Assembly (NCBI RefSeq): GCF_029504695.1
Contig: NZ_JAQFIN010000002.1
Span: 1 to 64,000 of the forward strand
Direction: 5' to 3'
Length of the DNA: 64,000 nucleotides
Source of the DNA: Parabacteroides sp. PF5-6
GTDB taxonomy: Bacteria > Bacteroidota > Bacteroidia > Bacteroidales > Tannerellaceae
Shown: positions 18,136 to 27,335 of the stretch, one piece after another
How positions within the stretch are numbered: the first letter of the stretch is position 1
Layout: every line of letters begins with the position of its first letter
Program-made: the position numbers and the translations under genes
The notes under the pieces: generated by a model
Told to the model about the DNA's origin: nothing
Databases searched by the model: none
What the model saw: only the letters and a program-made list of their open reading frames with translations

Positions 18136-19575
18136 ATGAAAGAACTGAATAAAGCGACTGCCCCGAAGGCGTCTTACCCAGAGCGAGTGATCCAGTTTGG
18201 CGAAGGAAATTTCCTTCGGGCTTTTGCCGACTGGATGATCGGCGAGATGAATGAGAAAGCCGGATTCAATAGCAGTGTGGTGGTGGTGCAACCCATCGAA
18301 CAAGGCATGATCGAGATGTTGAACAAGCAGGACTGCCTGTATCATGTCAACCTGCAGGGATTGGAAAAGGGAGAGAAGGTGAACAGCCTGACCCGGGTGG
18401 ATGTGATCAGCCGCGCCCTCAATCCATATACCGAATTTGAAGCATTCATGCAGTTGGCCGAGCAACCCGAGATGCGCTTTGTGATCTCCAATACGACGGA
18501 AGCCGGTATTGTGTTCGACCCGTCGTGCCGCCTGACCGATACTCCCGCTTCTTCTTATCCGGGAAAGCTTACACAGTTACTTTATCACCGCTTCAAAACC
18601 TTCCGGGGAGATAAATCCAAAGGGCTGATCGTCTTCCCTTGCGAACTGATCTTCCTGAACGGACACAAACTGAAAGAAGCGATCGAGCAATATATCGATT
18701 TGTGGGAACTGGGTGCGGAGTTCAAAACCTGGTTCACGGAATCCTGCGGCGTGTACGCCACCCTGGTCGACCGGATCGTTCCCGGCTTCCCGCGCAAAGA
18801 GATCGATGCGATCAAAGAAAAGTTAGCATACAACGACAACCTGGTGGTGCAGGCGGAAGTCTTCCACCTCTGGGTCATTGAAGCGCCCGAATCCGTTGCC
18901 AAGGAGTTTCCGGCAGACAAGGCGGGTTTGAATGTGTTGTTCGTACCCAGCGAAGAGCCTTACCACGAGCGGAAAGTAACCCTCTTGAATGGTCCTCATA
19001 CCGTCTTATCCCCCGTAGCCTGGCTGTCGGGAATCAATATCGTGCGGGATGCCTGCCAGCATGAGGTGATCGGCAAGTATATCCGTAAAGTGATGTTTGA
19101 AGAACTCTTGGAGACCCTCGATCTGCCGAAAGACGAGTTGATTCAGTACAGCAATGATGTATTGGAACGCTTCAACAATCCGTTCGTCGAGCACTCGGTC
19201 ACTTCGATCATGCTCAACTCCTTCCCCAAATACCAAACGCGCGACCTGCCGGGATTGAAGACGTATCTCCAACGGAAAGGCAGACTGCCACAGGGCCTGG
19301 TCCTGGGATTAGCCGGAATCATCACCTATTACAAAGGCGATGCCCGTGCCGACGGCATGAAAGCCGAAGCGAACGATGCCCGCGAAATCATCGAACTCTT
19401 ACAGACGCTTTGGGCGACCGGATCGACCCGCCAGGTGGCGGAAGGTGTCTTAGGCGCCGAAGAGATCTGGGGTGAAGACCTGAACGCGATCCCCGGCCTG
19501 ACCGATCAGGTGGTAACTTACCTGGATGCGATCCGGGAAAAAGGAATGTTGGATGTGGTGAAGGAGATTATCTGA
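18136..19575 (+). CDS. uxaB: Tagaturonate reductase (altronate oxidoreductase)
   Basis: 479 residues, close to the usual 480-485. The N-terminal PERVIQFGEGNFLRAFADWM is the Rossmann opening of the mannitol dehydrogenase superfamily. The central NGPHTVLSPVAWLSG contains family active-site residues. It reduces D-tagaturonate to D-altronate with NADH in the cytoplasm. UxaB and fructuronate reductase UxuB are related. The adjoining uxaA and uxaC genes and the absence of uxuA argue for UxaB. Its TGA shares one base with the uxaA ATG (TGATG), indicating translational coupling. Confidence 0.93.
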   Translation: MKELNKATAPKASYPERVIQFGEGNFLRAFADWMIGEMNEKAGFNSSVVVVQPIEQGMIEMLNKQDCLYHVNLQGLEKGEKVNSLTRVDVISRALNPYTEFEAFMQLAEQPEMRFVISNTTEAGIVFDPSCRLTDTPASSYPGKLTQLLYHRFKTFRGDKSKGLIVFPCELIFLNGHKLKEAIEQYIDLWELGAEFKTWFTESCGVYATLVDRIVPGFPRKEIDAIKEKLAYNDNLVVQAEVFHLWVIEAPESVAKEFPADKAGLNVLFVPSEEPYHERKVTLLNGPHTVLSPVAWLSGINIVRDACQHEVIGKYIRKVMFEELLETLDLPKDELIQYSNDVLERFNNPFVEHSVTSIMLNSFPKYQTRDLPGLKTYLQRKGRLPQGLVLGLAGIITYYKGDARADGMKAEANDAREIIELLQTLWATGSTRQVAEGVLGAEEIWGEDLNAIPGLTDQVVTYLDAIREKGMLDVVKEII

Positions 19576-21062
19576 TGCGTAAGTATATTCATATCAATCC
19601 GGATGACAATGTCGCCGTAGCCGTGGAGAACCTCGAACGGGGCGAACACCTGCACATTGGCGACAAGATCATTGTATTGCAGCAGGATATTCCCGCCGGG
19701 CATAAGATCGCGTTGCACGACTTCAAAGCCGCCGATCACATCATCAAATACGGCTATCCGATCGGGCAGGCCCGCGAAACCATTATCACCGGCGATTGGG
19801 TGAATGAGAAGAATATCCGCACCAACCTCGAAGGATTGCAGGAATACAGCTACAACCCGCAGCCGGCCCCAGAGATGGAATACTCGCCGGCGCTGACGTT
19901 CCAGGGCTATCGCCGGAAAAACGGTGAGGTAGGCATCCGCAATGAGATCTGGATCATCCCGACGGTAGGCTGCGTGAACGGCATTGTGCAACAACTCGCC
20001 AGGCTCCTGACCAAAGAAACACAAAATGAAGGCATAGACGCTATCGTTCCTTTTCCGCACAACTACGGTTGTTCGCAATTGGGCGACGACCATGAGAATA
20101 CGCGTAAGATCCTGCGCGATATGGTGTTGCATCCCAATGCGGGTGCCGTACTGGTGGTCGGTCTGGGCTGCGAGAACAACCAGATCGGTGCCTTCCGTGA
20201 ATTATTGGGCGAATACGATACCGAACGGGTTCGCTTTATCGAAACCCAACGGGTAGACGATGAGTTGGAGACCGGCATGCAGATCCTGCGCGAGCTCTAC
20301 GCATTGGCTTCGCAAGACGAACGCACGGAAATTCCCCTGAGTGAGTTGAAGGTCGGCTTGAAATGCGGAGGCTCCGACGGCTTCTCCGGCATCACGGCCA
20401 ACCCATTATTGGGCGTCTTCTCCGACTTCCTCGTGGCCCAGGGCGGAACGACGGTACTGACCGAAGTGCCCGAGATGTTCGGTGCCGAAACGATCCTGAT
20501 GAACCGGTGCGAATCGGAAGAGGTATTCCAAAAAACCGTACATCTGATCAACGACTTCAAGTCGTACTTTATCGAAAACAAACAACCGATATACGAAAAC
20601 CCCTCGCCGGGAAACAAAGCGGGAGGCATCTCGACCTTGGAAGAAAAATCGTTGGGTTGCACACAGAAAGCAGGTAAATCGATCGTCCGGGACGTATTAT
20701 TATATGGTGACCGGCTCACGACGAAGGGTCTGAACCTACTGAGCGCGCCGGGCAACGACCTGGTGGCCAGCACAGCACTGGCGGCTTCGGGCTGCCACCT
20801 GGTGCTCTTTACCACCGGACGGGGAACGCCTTTCGGTACGTTCGTGCCTACAATGAAGATCTCGACCAACAGCAATTTGTACATCCGCAAACCGAACTGG
20901 ATCGATTTCAATGCCGGTACCCTGCTCGAAGGGGAGAATATGGAGTCGCTCTGCAAACGCTTCACCACCTATCTGATCCAGGTAGCGAATGGCAGTTTGA
21001 CAAACAGTGAGAAGAATGAATACCGGGAGATCGCGATCTTCAAGACAGGCGTTACGTTATAA
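19575..21062 (+). CDS. uxaA: Altronate dehydratase
   Basis: 495 residues, the same length as the Escherichia coli enzyme. An N-terminal SAF domain (about 1-90, with GEHLHIGDKIIVLQQDIPAGHKIAL) precedes the large catalytic domain. Visible motifs are the PFPHNYGCSQLGDDHENT block, CGGSDGFSGITANP and the C-terminal TTGRGTPFGTFVPTMKI. The enzyme is iron-dependent and converts D-altronate to 2-keto-3-deoxygluconate (KDG). It overlaps the uxaB stop by one base and is followed 20 bases later by uxaC, in the same operon. Confidence 0.95.
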   Translation: MRKYIHINPDDNVAVAVENLERGEHLHIGDKIIVLQQDIPAGHKIALHDFKAADHIIKYGYPIGQARETIITGDWVNEKNIRTNLEGLQEYSYNPQPAPEMEYSPALTFQGYRRKNGEVGIRNEIWIIPTVGCVNGIVQQLARLLTKETQNEGIDAIVPFPHNYGCSQLGDDHENTRKILRDMVLHPNAGAVLVVGLGCENNQIGAFRELLGEYDTERVRFIETQRVDDELETGMQILRELYALASQDERTEIPLSELKVGLKCGGSDGFSGITANPLLGVFSDFLVAQGGTTVLTEVPEMFGAETILMNRCESEEVFQKTVHLINDFKSYFIENKQPIYENPSPGNKAGGISTLEEKSLGCTQKAGKSIVRDVLLYGDRLTTKGLNLLSAPGNDLVASTALAASGCHLVLFTTGRGTPFGTFVPTMKISTNSNLYIRKPNWIDFNAGTLLEGENMESLCKRFTTYLIQVANGSLTNSEKNEYREIAIFKTGVTL

Positions 21063-21082
21063 TTAACAATTAACAATTAGAT

Positions 21083-22492
21083 ATGAAAGCTTTTATGGAT
21101 AAAGACTTCCTGTTGACCAATGCCGCGGCGCAGGAACTGTATCACAATCACGCGGCACGGATGCCGATCATCGACTACCACTGTCATCTGATTCCGCAGA
21201 TGGTGGCCGACGACCACCGTTTCCGTTCACTGACCGAGATCTGGCTGGGGGGCGACCACTACAAATGGCGCGCCATGCGCACGAACGGCATAGACGAGAA
21301 CTATATCACCGGGGAGAATACCACCGACTGGGAGAAGTTCGAGAAATGGGCGGAGACCGTTCCCTACACCATGCGCAACCCGCTCTACCACTGGACGCAC
21401 CTGGAACTGAAGACCGCTTTCGGCATCGAGAAGATCCTCAGCCCGCGCACCGCCCGGGAGATCTACGACGAATGCAACGAGAAACTGCAACAGCCCGAAT
21501 ACTCGGCACGGGGCATGATGCGCCGGTACAATGTCGAGGTGGTCTGTACGACCGATGACCCGGTGGACAGCCTGGCATATCACAAACAAACCCGTGAGTC
21601 GGGCTTTGAAGTGAAGATGCTGCCCACCTGGCGTCCCGACAAAGCGATGGCGGTAGAAGTGCCGGCCGCTTTCCGTACCTATATGGAAACGTTGGCAGAA
21701 GCAAGCGGCACGACGATCAGTACCTTCGACGATATGATCAATGCCCTGCGCAACCGCCATGATTTCTTTGCTTCCTACGGCTGCCGCCTGTCGGATCACG
21801 GCATCGAAGAGTTCTATGCCGAAGACTATACCGAAGCGGAGATCCGGGCGATCTTCAATAAAGTCTATGGCGGAACACCGCTAAGCCGGGAAGAGATCCT
21901 GAAGTTCAAATCCGCCATGCTGGTGATCTTCGGTGAGATGGATTGGGAGAAAGGCTGGACGCAACAGTTCCATTACGGCGCGATCCGCAACAACAATACC
22001 CGGATGTTTAATCGCTTAGGAGCGGATACCGGCTTCGATTCGATCGGTGAGTTCAATACCGCCAAAGCGATGTCGAAGTTTCTCGACCGGCTGAACTCCA
22101 ACGGCAAGCTGACGCAAACGATCCTCTACAACCTCAACCCCTGTGCCAACGAAGTGATCGCCACGATGCTGGGTAACTTCCAGGACGGAAGCAGGCCGGG
22201 CAAGATCCAATTCGGCTCCGGCTGGTGGTTTCTCGATCAGAAAGACGGCATGGAACGGCAGATGAACGCGCTCTCCCTCTTGGGCTTATTGAGCCGCTTT
22301 GTCGGAATGCTGACCGACTCGCGCAGCTTCCTCTCCTACCCGCGCCACGAGTATTTCCGCCGTACGCTTTGTAACCTGTTGGGTTCCGACCTGACGAACG
22401 GGGAACTGCCGGCAAGCGAAATGGCCTTTATCGGGCAGATGGTAGAGAATATCAGTTACAACAACGCAAAGGAGTACTTCCTTTTCAAATAA
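21083..22492 (+). CDS. uxaC: Uronate isomerase (glucuronate/galacturonate isomerase)
   Basis: 469 residues, matching the family (about 470). It is an amidohydrolase-type TIM barrel: the metal motif DYHCHL near residue 29 is seen, together with CTTDDPVDSL and the C-terminal GMLTDSRSFLSYPRHEYFRR. It interconverts D-galacturonate and D-tagaturonate, the first step after uptake. The gene follows uxaA after a short AATTAACAATTAACAATTA spacer and precedes kdgK across a 162-base gap that contains a 22-bp palindrome array. Confidence 0.95.
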   Translation: MKAFMDKDFLLTNAAAQELYHNHAARMPIIDYHCHLIPQMVADDHRFRSLTEIWLGGDHYKWRAMRTNGIDENYITGENTTDWEKFEKWAETVPYTMRNPLYHWTHLELKTAFGIEKILSPRTAREIYDECNEKLQQPEYSARGMMRRYNVEVVCTTDDPVDSLAYHKQTRESGFEVKMLPTWRPDKAMAVEVPAAFRTYMETLAEASGTTISTFDDMINALRNRHDFFASYGCRLSDHGIEEFYAEDYTEAEIRAIFNKVYGGTPLSREEILKFKSAMLVIFGEMDWEKGWTQQFHYGAIRNNNTRMFNRLGADTGFDSIGEFNTAKAMSKFLDRLNSNGKLTQTILYNLNPCANEVIATMLGNFQDGSRPGKIQFGSGWWFLDQKDGMERQMNALSLLGLLSRFVGMLTDSRSFLSYPRHEYFRRTLCNLLGSDLTNGELPASEMAFIGQMVENISYNNAKEYFLFK

Positions 22493-22508
22493 AATGAGGG
22501 ATAAATGC

Positions 22509-22614
22509 TTTGCCATGCCCTTGGCAAAGGTTTGCCATGGTGGTGGCAAAGTTTTGCCACGGCGGTGACAAAGTTTTGCCACGGTGTTGGCAAAGTTTTG
22601 CCAGCCCTTGGCAC
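22509..22614. repeat. 22-bp palindromic tandem array, copy 2
   Basis: Five units with TTTG starts at 22509, 22531, 22553, 22575 and 22597, an exact 22-bp spacing. The unit is TTTGCCA-N6-TGGCAAA. The cores are TGCCCT, TGGTGG, CGGCGG, CGGTGT and a five-base GCCCT in the last. It sits between uxaC and kdgK, ending 40 bases before the kdgK start, so it is probably transcribed within the operon as an intercistronic segment. Confidence 0.87.
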
Positions 22615-22654
22615 GCTTTGGAATAAGTAAAAATAAACCTAAATAAGACAAGAG

Positions 22655-23698
22655 ATGAAAAATAAGATTGTTTCTTTTGGTGAGATTATGCTGCGCCTGG
22701 CCACACCGGACTATCTCCGGTTCAACCAGACCAGCCAGTTGAATGCGACCTTTGGAGGTGGCGAAGCGAATGTGGCGGTTTCTCTGGCCAACTATGGACT
22801 GGAGACGGAGTTTGTCACCCGCCTGCCCCAGAACGATATCGCGCGGGCTTGTGTGATGGATTTGCGCAAGTACAATGTGGGTACGAATCATATCCTTTAC
22901 GGCGGCGATCGCCTGGGTATCTATTTCCTGGAGACCGGAGCCGTGGCACGTGCCAGTAAGGTAGTCTACGACCGCGCCTATTCTTCGATCGCTTCGATCG
23001 AACCGGGCATGATCAACTGGGAAGAGGTACTGAAAGACGCCAAATGGTTTCACTGGACCGGTATCACCCCGGCACTCTCCCAAGGCGCTGCCGACGCCTG
23101 CCTCGAAGCGATCCGGACAGCCAACCGGCTGGGCGTAACCGTTTCGTGTGATATCAACTTCCGCAAGAACCTCTGGAAATACGGCAAGACCGCCTCGGAG
23201 ATTATGCCGGCATTGGTCGAAGGATGCGACGTGGTATTGGGTAATGAAGAAGATTGCGAGATGGTGTTCGGCATCAAACCCGAAGGCTTCGACGTGACCG
23301 CTACCCATGGCGAGGTGAATGCCGCCGAGTTCGAATCGGTATGTACCCAGATGCAGGCGCGTTTCCCTCGGGCCAAGAAAGTGATCATCACCCTGCGCGG
23401 CGCCATCAATGCCAACCACAATACCTGGGGCGGCGTACTCTATGCCGAAGGTAAGCTCTTCCAATCCTGCCGCTACGACATCACCCATATCGTCGATCGC
23501 GTAGGCGGTGGCGACTCGTTTATGGGTGGCTTGATCTATGGCTTGAACACCTATCCGGGCAACGACCAGAAAGCGTTAGACTTTGCCGTGGCCGCCTCCT
23601 GCCTCAAGCATACCATCTATGGCGATTACAACCAGGTAAGCGTCGAAGAAGTGGAAAAACTGATGAGCGGAGATGCCTCCGGAAGGGTGTCGCGCTAA
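22655..23698 (+). CDS. kdgK: 2-keto-3-deoxygluconate kinase
   Basis: 347 residues of the PfkB ribokinase family. Signature sequences are the N-terminal GGGEANVAVSLANYG and the C-terminal anion-hole motif DRVGGGDSFMGGL with its catalytic Asp. ATP-dependent phosphorylation of KDG yields KDPG. Position directly after uxaBAC supports the substrate assignment. The usual next enzyme, KDPG aldolase, is not encoded in this window. The TTTGCCA array lies just upstream and may influence expression of this gene relative to uxaC. Confidence 0.92.
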   Translation: MKNKIVSFGEIMLRLATPDYLRFNQTSQLNATFGGGEANVAVSLANYGLETEFVTRLPQNDIARACVMDLRKYNVGTNHILYGGDRLGIYFLETGAVARASKVVYDRAYSSIASIEPGMINWEEVLKDAKWFHWTGITPALSQGAADACLEAIRTANRLGVTVSCDINFRKNLWKYGKTASEIMPALVEGCDVVLGNEEDCEMVFGIKPEGFDVTATHGEVNAAEFESVCTQMQARFPRAKKVIITLRGAINANHNTWGGVLYAEGKLFQSCRYDITHIVDRVGGGDSFMGGLIYGLNTYPGNDQKALDFAVAASCLKHTIYGDYNQVSVEEVEKLMSGDASGRVSR

Positions 23699-23719
23699 AG
23701 AGCTGATAGATAAATGGTG

Positions 23720-23729
23720 TGTGCGCACA
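23720..23729. promoter_or_regulatory. Short palindrome upstream of the hexuronate transporter
   Basis: TGTGCGCACA is a perfect 10-bp palindrome inside the kdgK-transporter gap, upstream of a TATATTTG -7 box (23783-23790). It could be an operator, but a single short palindrome is weak evidence. Confidence 0.25.
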
Positions 23730-23782
23730 AACATTTTCTATAAAAAAAGTTATTGCATAGGCCGAATGGAGGAATAATACTC

Positions 23783-23790
23783 TATATTTG
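23783..23790 (+). promoter_or_regulatory. -7 promoter box for the hexuronate transporter
   Basis: TATATTTG matches the TAnnTTTG consensus, 43 bases upstream of the transporter start codon. It suggests the transporter can be transcribed separately from uxaBAC-kdgK. The nearest TTG is too far upstream for the normal spacing. Confidence 0.5.
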
Positions 23791-23833
23791 CCGGCACTTA
23801 GTACGGATATTTAAACCTATTTAATACATTGTC

Positions 23834-25297
23834 ATGAGTAATTTATCAAACACGAAAGGCAAGATGACCAATTACCGTTGGACGATCTGCGCCATGCTCT
23901 TCTTTGCTACGACCATCAACTACCTCGACCGGCAGGTGTTATCGCTGACCTGGGATGAGTTTATCAAACCGGAGTTCCATTGGGATGAAAACCATTACGG
24001 TACCATCACTTCATTCTTTTCCATCTTTTACGCGATCTGTATGCTCTTTGCCGGCCGCTTTGTCGAGTGGATGGGGACCAAAAAGGGGTTCCTCTGGTCG
24101 ATTGGCGTATGGAGCGTAGGCGCCTGTCTGCATGCCGTTTGCGGATTGGTGACCGAATCGTGGGTAGGCATGCACAGTGCCGCCGAACTGGCCGCCGCGA
24201 CAGGTGATGTAGCGGTATTAATCGCCACAGTCAGCATGTGGGCGTTCCTGGTGGCGCGGGCGATCCTGGCGTTGGGTGAAGCCGGTAACTTCCCGGCAGC
24301 GATCAAAGCGACAGCCGAGTACTTCCCGAAACGCGACCGGGCTTTCTCGACCTCGATCTTCAACTCAGGAGCTTCCATCGGCGCATTATTTGCTCCACTG
24401 ACCATTCCTCCCCTGGCGAAATACTTTGGTTGGGAGATGGCGTTCATCGTGATCGGGGCCTTAGGTTTTATCTGGATGGCATTCTGGGTATTCGTCTACG
24501 ACAAACCGGAGAAAAGCAAACACGTCAACGCGCTCGAGCTGGAATATATCGAACAGGATAAACACGAAGAGAAACAACCGGCGAAGGAAGAAACCGCAGA
24601 AAAGAAGATTCCTTTCCTGAAATGCTTCACTTTCAAACAAACCTGGGCGTTTGTGGCCGGTAAGTTTATGACCGACGGCGTTTGGTGGTTCTTCCTCTTC
24701 TGGACCCCTTCCTACCTGAGTACACAGTTCGGGATCAAGACCTCCGAAGGACTGGGTATGGCGTTGATCTTCACGCTCTATGCCATTGTGACTGTCTTAT
24801 CGATCTACGGAGGCAAATTGCCTACGATCTTTATCAACCGCAGCGGACAAAATCCGTATGCCGCGCGCATGAAAGCGATGTTGATCTTTGCTTTCTTCCC
24901 GCTTGCCGTATTACTGGCACAACCGCTCGGCATGCAATTCGCCCACCTGGGTAAACATGCCGCATGGATCCCCGTCCTGTTGATCTCGATCGGTTGCGCC
25001 GCCCACCAGGCATGGAGCGCCAACCTGTTCTCGACCATCGGTGATATGTTCCCCAAAGGAGCGATTGCCACGATCACCGGCATCGGTGGTATGGCCGGTG
25101 GTATCGGCTCGATGATCATACAGAAATCGGCCGGTGCCCTGTTTGTCTATGCCGGCGATACGAACATGACGTTCTTTGGTTTCGAAGGCAAACCGGCAGG
25201 TTATTTCATTATCTTCTGCTTCTGCGCCGTAGCCTACCTGATCGGATGGGTGATCATGAAAGCGTTGGTACCGAAATATAAGCCGATTACGATCTAA
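23834..25297 (+). CDS. exuT: Hexuronate MFS transporter (ExuT-like)
   Basis: 487 residues with twelve predicted membrane helices. The hallmark TINYLDRQVLSL in helix 1 and the FPAAIKATAEYFPKRDRAF loop are typical of the anion:cation symporter family that includes ExuT and GudP. A hydrophilic loop of about 40 residues rich in Glu and Lys (after VNALELEYIEQDKHEEK) separates the halves. It imports D-galacturonate and/or D-glucuronate across the inner membrane with protons. Its place after uxaBAC-kdgK supports galacturonate. The exact substrate is inferred from context. Confidence 0.88.
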   Translation: MSNLSNTKGKMTNYRWTICAMLFFATTINYLDRQVLSLTWDEFIKPEFHWDENHYGTITSFFSIFYAICMLFAGRFVEWMGTKKGFLWSIGVWSVGACLHAVCGLVTESWVGMHSAAELAAATGDVAVLIATVSMWAFLVARAILALGEAGNFPAAIKATAEYFPKRDRAFSTSIFNSGASIGALFAPLTIPPLAKYFGWEMAFIVIGALGFIWMAFWVFVYDKPEKSKHVNALELEYIEQDKHEEKQPAKEETAEKKIPFLKCFTFKQTWAFVAGKFMTDGVWWFFLFWTPSYLSTQFGIKTSEGLGMALIFTLYAIVTVLSIYGGKLPTIFINRSGQNPYAARMKAMLIFAFFPLAVLLAQPLGMQFAHLGKHAAWIPVLLISIGCAAHQAWSANLFSTIGDMFPKGAIATITGIGGMAGGIGSMIIQKSAGALFVYAGDTNMTFFGFEGKPAGYFIIFCFCAVAYLIGWVIMKALVPKYKPITI

Positions 25298-25312
25298 TCA
25301 GGTACGTAACCG

Positions 25313-25526
25313 GGGTTGACCAAAAAGTAACAAACTTAGTATCAAACAGTCCTCGCCTGGTCAGGCGAGGGGGACCATCGCTTGCGATGGTGGAGTGGTT
25401 GTTTCACACATACCGTACTGACGTACGGCTCTTGACAGAAAAGACAACCACCCCACCGCTGCAAGCAGCGGTCCCCCCCGCCTGACCAGGCGGGGACACT
25501 TAGTTCGTATATCTTTGAGTCAACCC
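25313..25526. repeat. REPIN-like inverted element, family A copy 1
   Basis: Occupies most of the 315-base gap after the transporter. Left half: hairpin CCTCGCCTGGTCAGGCGAGG, GGGACC, hairpin ATCGCTTGCGAT, then GGTGGAGTGGTTGT. The right half (25444-25497) repeats this in reverse: ACAACCACCCCACC, GCTGCAAGCAGC, GGTCCCCC, CGCCTGACCAGGCG. The spacer carries its own CCGTAC/GTACGG hairpin. An outer pair GGGTTGAC (25313-25320) and GTCAACCC (25519-25526) brackets the unit. Related copies: 27151-27302, 33159-33323 and 52245-52465. Confidence 0.85.
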
Positions 25527-25599
25527 TAGCTTTTCATACACCCTCTTTCTCCCTTCTTCATTCTCCATTCTTCATTCCCCATTCTTCATTCAAAAACAC

Positions 25600-25607
25600 T
25601 ATCTTTA
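25600..25607 (+). promoter_or_regulatory. Possible -7 box for the GH10-like lipoprotein gene
   Basis: TATCTTTA differs from TAnnTTTG at the last base and lies 6 bases before the ATG, so transcription would start close to the start codon. The upstream CCATTCTTCATTC words are a simple repeat. Weak evidence. Confidence 0.25.
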
Positions 25608-25612
25608 CCCCC

Positions 25613-26983
25613 ATGAAAAAGCTATCTACTCCCTTGATCCTGTTTATCATGATAAACATGATCGCCTGCACGGCGCAGGAGAAAGAGCCGGTTGAGAAAA
25701 ACTATCCGATGTTCTGGACCTGGTTGGATTATCGTCCGACCATGAATTTCGACTCCATCTGCGGTGTCCTGAACGAGACCGGGATCGACGGCATCATGCT
25801 CAACGCCTCCGACCCCGACGCCTACCGCCAGGCCATCCCTATCGCCCACAAACATGGGATCGAAGTCTACGCCTGGCTGTGGACCATGAACCTCGAACAC
25901 GACCGCGAACGGATCATGCGCGAACACCCCGACTGGTTCAGCGTCAACCGCAAGGGAGAGAGCCTGGTCGACCACAAAGCCTATGTCGATTACTATAAAT
26001 TTATGTGCCCCGCCCTGCCCGAGGTGCGCGAATTCATCCGGGAGAAGATCAAAGCCTATTGCGAGGTCGAAGGGCTCAACGGCATCTCGATCGACTACCA
26101 CCGCTTTGTCGATGTGATCCTGCCAACCACCCTGTGGCCCAATTACGGGATCGTGCAAGACCGTGAATACCCCGAGTGGGACTATGGCTACCATCCGGCG
26201 ATGATCGCGCTGTTCGAAGCGCAATACGGCTACGACCCGCGCGAACAGGAAGACCCGTCGACCGACGAGAAATGGCTGCAGTTCCGCTGCGACCAGATCA
26301 CCGAGGTAGCCAACGAGATCGCCGACGTCGTTCATGCCTACGGCAAAACGATGGCCGCCTCCCCCTTCCCTACGCCGGCCATGTCGCGCCAGATGGTGCG
26401 CCAGGACTGGGGCAAATGGAAGCTCGATATTGTCTTTCCGATGGTCTACCATACGTTCTACACCGAAGATATCAGCTTTATCACCGACTGTACGATCGAG
26501 AACGTACGGGATAAAAACCCACACACCACCCTGTATTGCGGCATGATGGCCACCAACGGCCTGGAGATGTTCGACTGCATGGACGAAGCCTTGAATAACG
26601 GGGCGGAAGGCATATCCATCTTCACCGTAAACAGCCTGCGTTCGCCGGAGATCCGTGCCCGGTTCAAAGCCTATACCGACAGCGTACGCGCCCAACGGGC
26701 CACCGGACTGCCCAACCCGGCAGCCACCGGCCGCACCAGTGTCAACGCCAACCCCTTTGAAAACAAAGGCATCATGACCGCCGTCGAAAAGCGCATGCAA
26801 ACCCTGTTGCCGGCCGATGCCGCCCCCCTCGCCCTAAGCGAATACACCCTGACCGACACCTACGGCGCCACCCGCCAATACCGGGTCACCGACCGCAACA
26901 CCCAAACCCCCTTCACCGTCACCTTCTACCTCTACGGCGGCATCCTCTCCGGCTGGGCGGTGGAGAAGGAGAAAAAAATCTGA
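25613..26983 (+). CDS. GH10-like (GHL-type) TIM-barrel lipoprotein
   Basis: 456 residues with a lipoprotein signal (MINMIACTAQ, Cys20). The body reads as a TIM barrel: GIDGIMLNASDPDAYRQ, HGIEVYAWLWTMNLEHD, the strand ending LNGISIDYHRFVDV, then DIVFPMVYHTFYTED. These resemble the putative glycosidase families grouped as GHL / family-10-like glycosylhydrolases (DUF187 type). The acidic residues in SIDYHR are candidates for catalysis. A small beta-rich tail of about 70 residues (from about 385) follows. Substrate unknown. Next to the uronate genes it may act on a pectic or glycosaminoglycan oligomer, which is inference. The C-terminal third is noticeably C-rich in codon use. Confidence 0.7.
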   Translation: MKKLSTPLILFIMINMIACTAQEKEPVEKNYPMFWTWLDYRPTMNFDSICGVLNETGIDGIMLNASDPDAYRQAIPIAHKHGIEVYAWLWTMNLEHDRERIMREHPDWFSVNRKGESLVDHKAYVDYYKFMCPALPEVREFIREKIKAYCEVEGLNGISIDYHRFVDVILPTTLWPNYGIVQDREYPEWDYGYHPAMIALFEAQYGYDPREQEDPSTDEKWLQFRCDQITEVANEIADVVHAYGKTMAASPFPTPAMSRQMVRQDWGKWKLDIVFPMVYHTFYTEDISFITDCTIENVRDKNPHTTLYCGMMATNGLEMFDCMDEALNNGAEGISIFTVNSLRSPEIRARFKAYTDSVRAQRATGLPNPAATGRTSVNANPFENKGIMTAVEKRMQTLLPADAAPLALSEYTLTDTYGATRQYRVTDRNTQTPFTVTFYLYGGILSGWAVEKEKKI

Positions 26984-27120
26984 AGGATTTCTGAACTCTG
27001 ATTCTACGGATTAAACGATAGGCTATGCGTCAGGATACTAATATCGCAAATCTTCAAATGGAAGGAGATTGGAAGATTTCTGAACTTTGATTCTACTGAT
27101 TAAATGATGAATTATGAGTT
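26984..27120. repeat. Two single arms of family C hairpin repeat
   Basis: Starting directly after the stop codon of the GH10-like gene, GATTTCTGAACTCTGATTCT and ATTAAACGAT appear at 26987-27019. A closer match (TTCTGAACTTTGATTCTACT then GATTAAATGAT) follows at 27078-27108. Both correspond to one arm of the complete hairpins at 27336-27475 and 32226-32360. Confidence 0.7.
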
Positions 27121-27150
27121 AGGTTTTGTGTACAAATCAGTAGTATCTAA

Positions 27151-27302
27151 GCTCCTCTCCTGGACAGGAGAGGGGGACCACCGCTTGCGGTGGTGGAGAG
27201 GTTGTCTTTGTTAGGTGACTATATACCAATAAATTACTAATAGGAACAACCACTCCACCGCTGCAAGCAGCGGTCCCCCTCGCCTGGCCAGGCAAGGAGC
27301 CA
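27151..27302. repeat. REPIN-like inverted element, family A copy 2
   Basis: GCTCCTCTCCTGGACAGGAG, GGGGGACC, the hairpin ACCGCTTGCGGT and GGTGGAGAGGTTGT form the left half. The right half is ACAACCACTCCACC, GCTGCAAGCAGC, GGTCCCCCT and CGCCTGGCCAGGC...GGAGCC. The conserved words GGGGACC and GGTGGAG match copy 1, while the hairpin bases differ on both sides of each stem. Confidence 0.85.
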
Positions 27303-27335
27303 AGATAGCAACAGTCGCAAATCTTCAAGTTTCAC

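Noticed and set aside
22509-22614. CRISPR array
   Set aside because: The period is only 22 bp, the variable part is 6 bp and the repeats are palindromic halves; no Cas genes are nearby.
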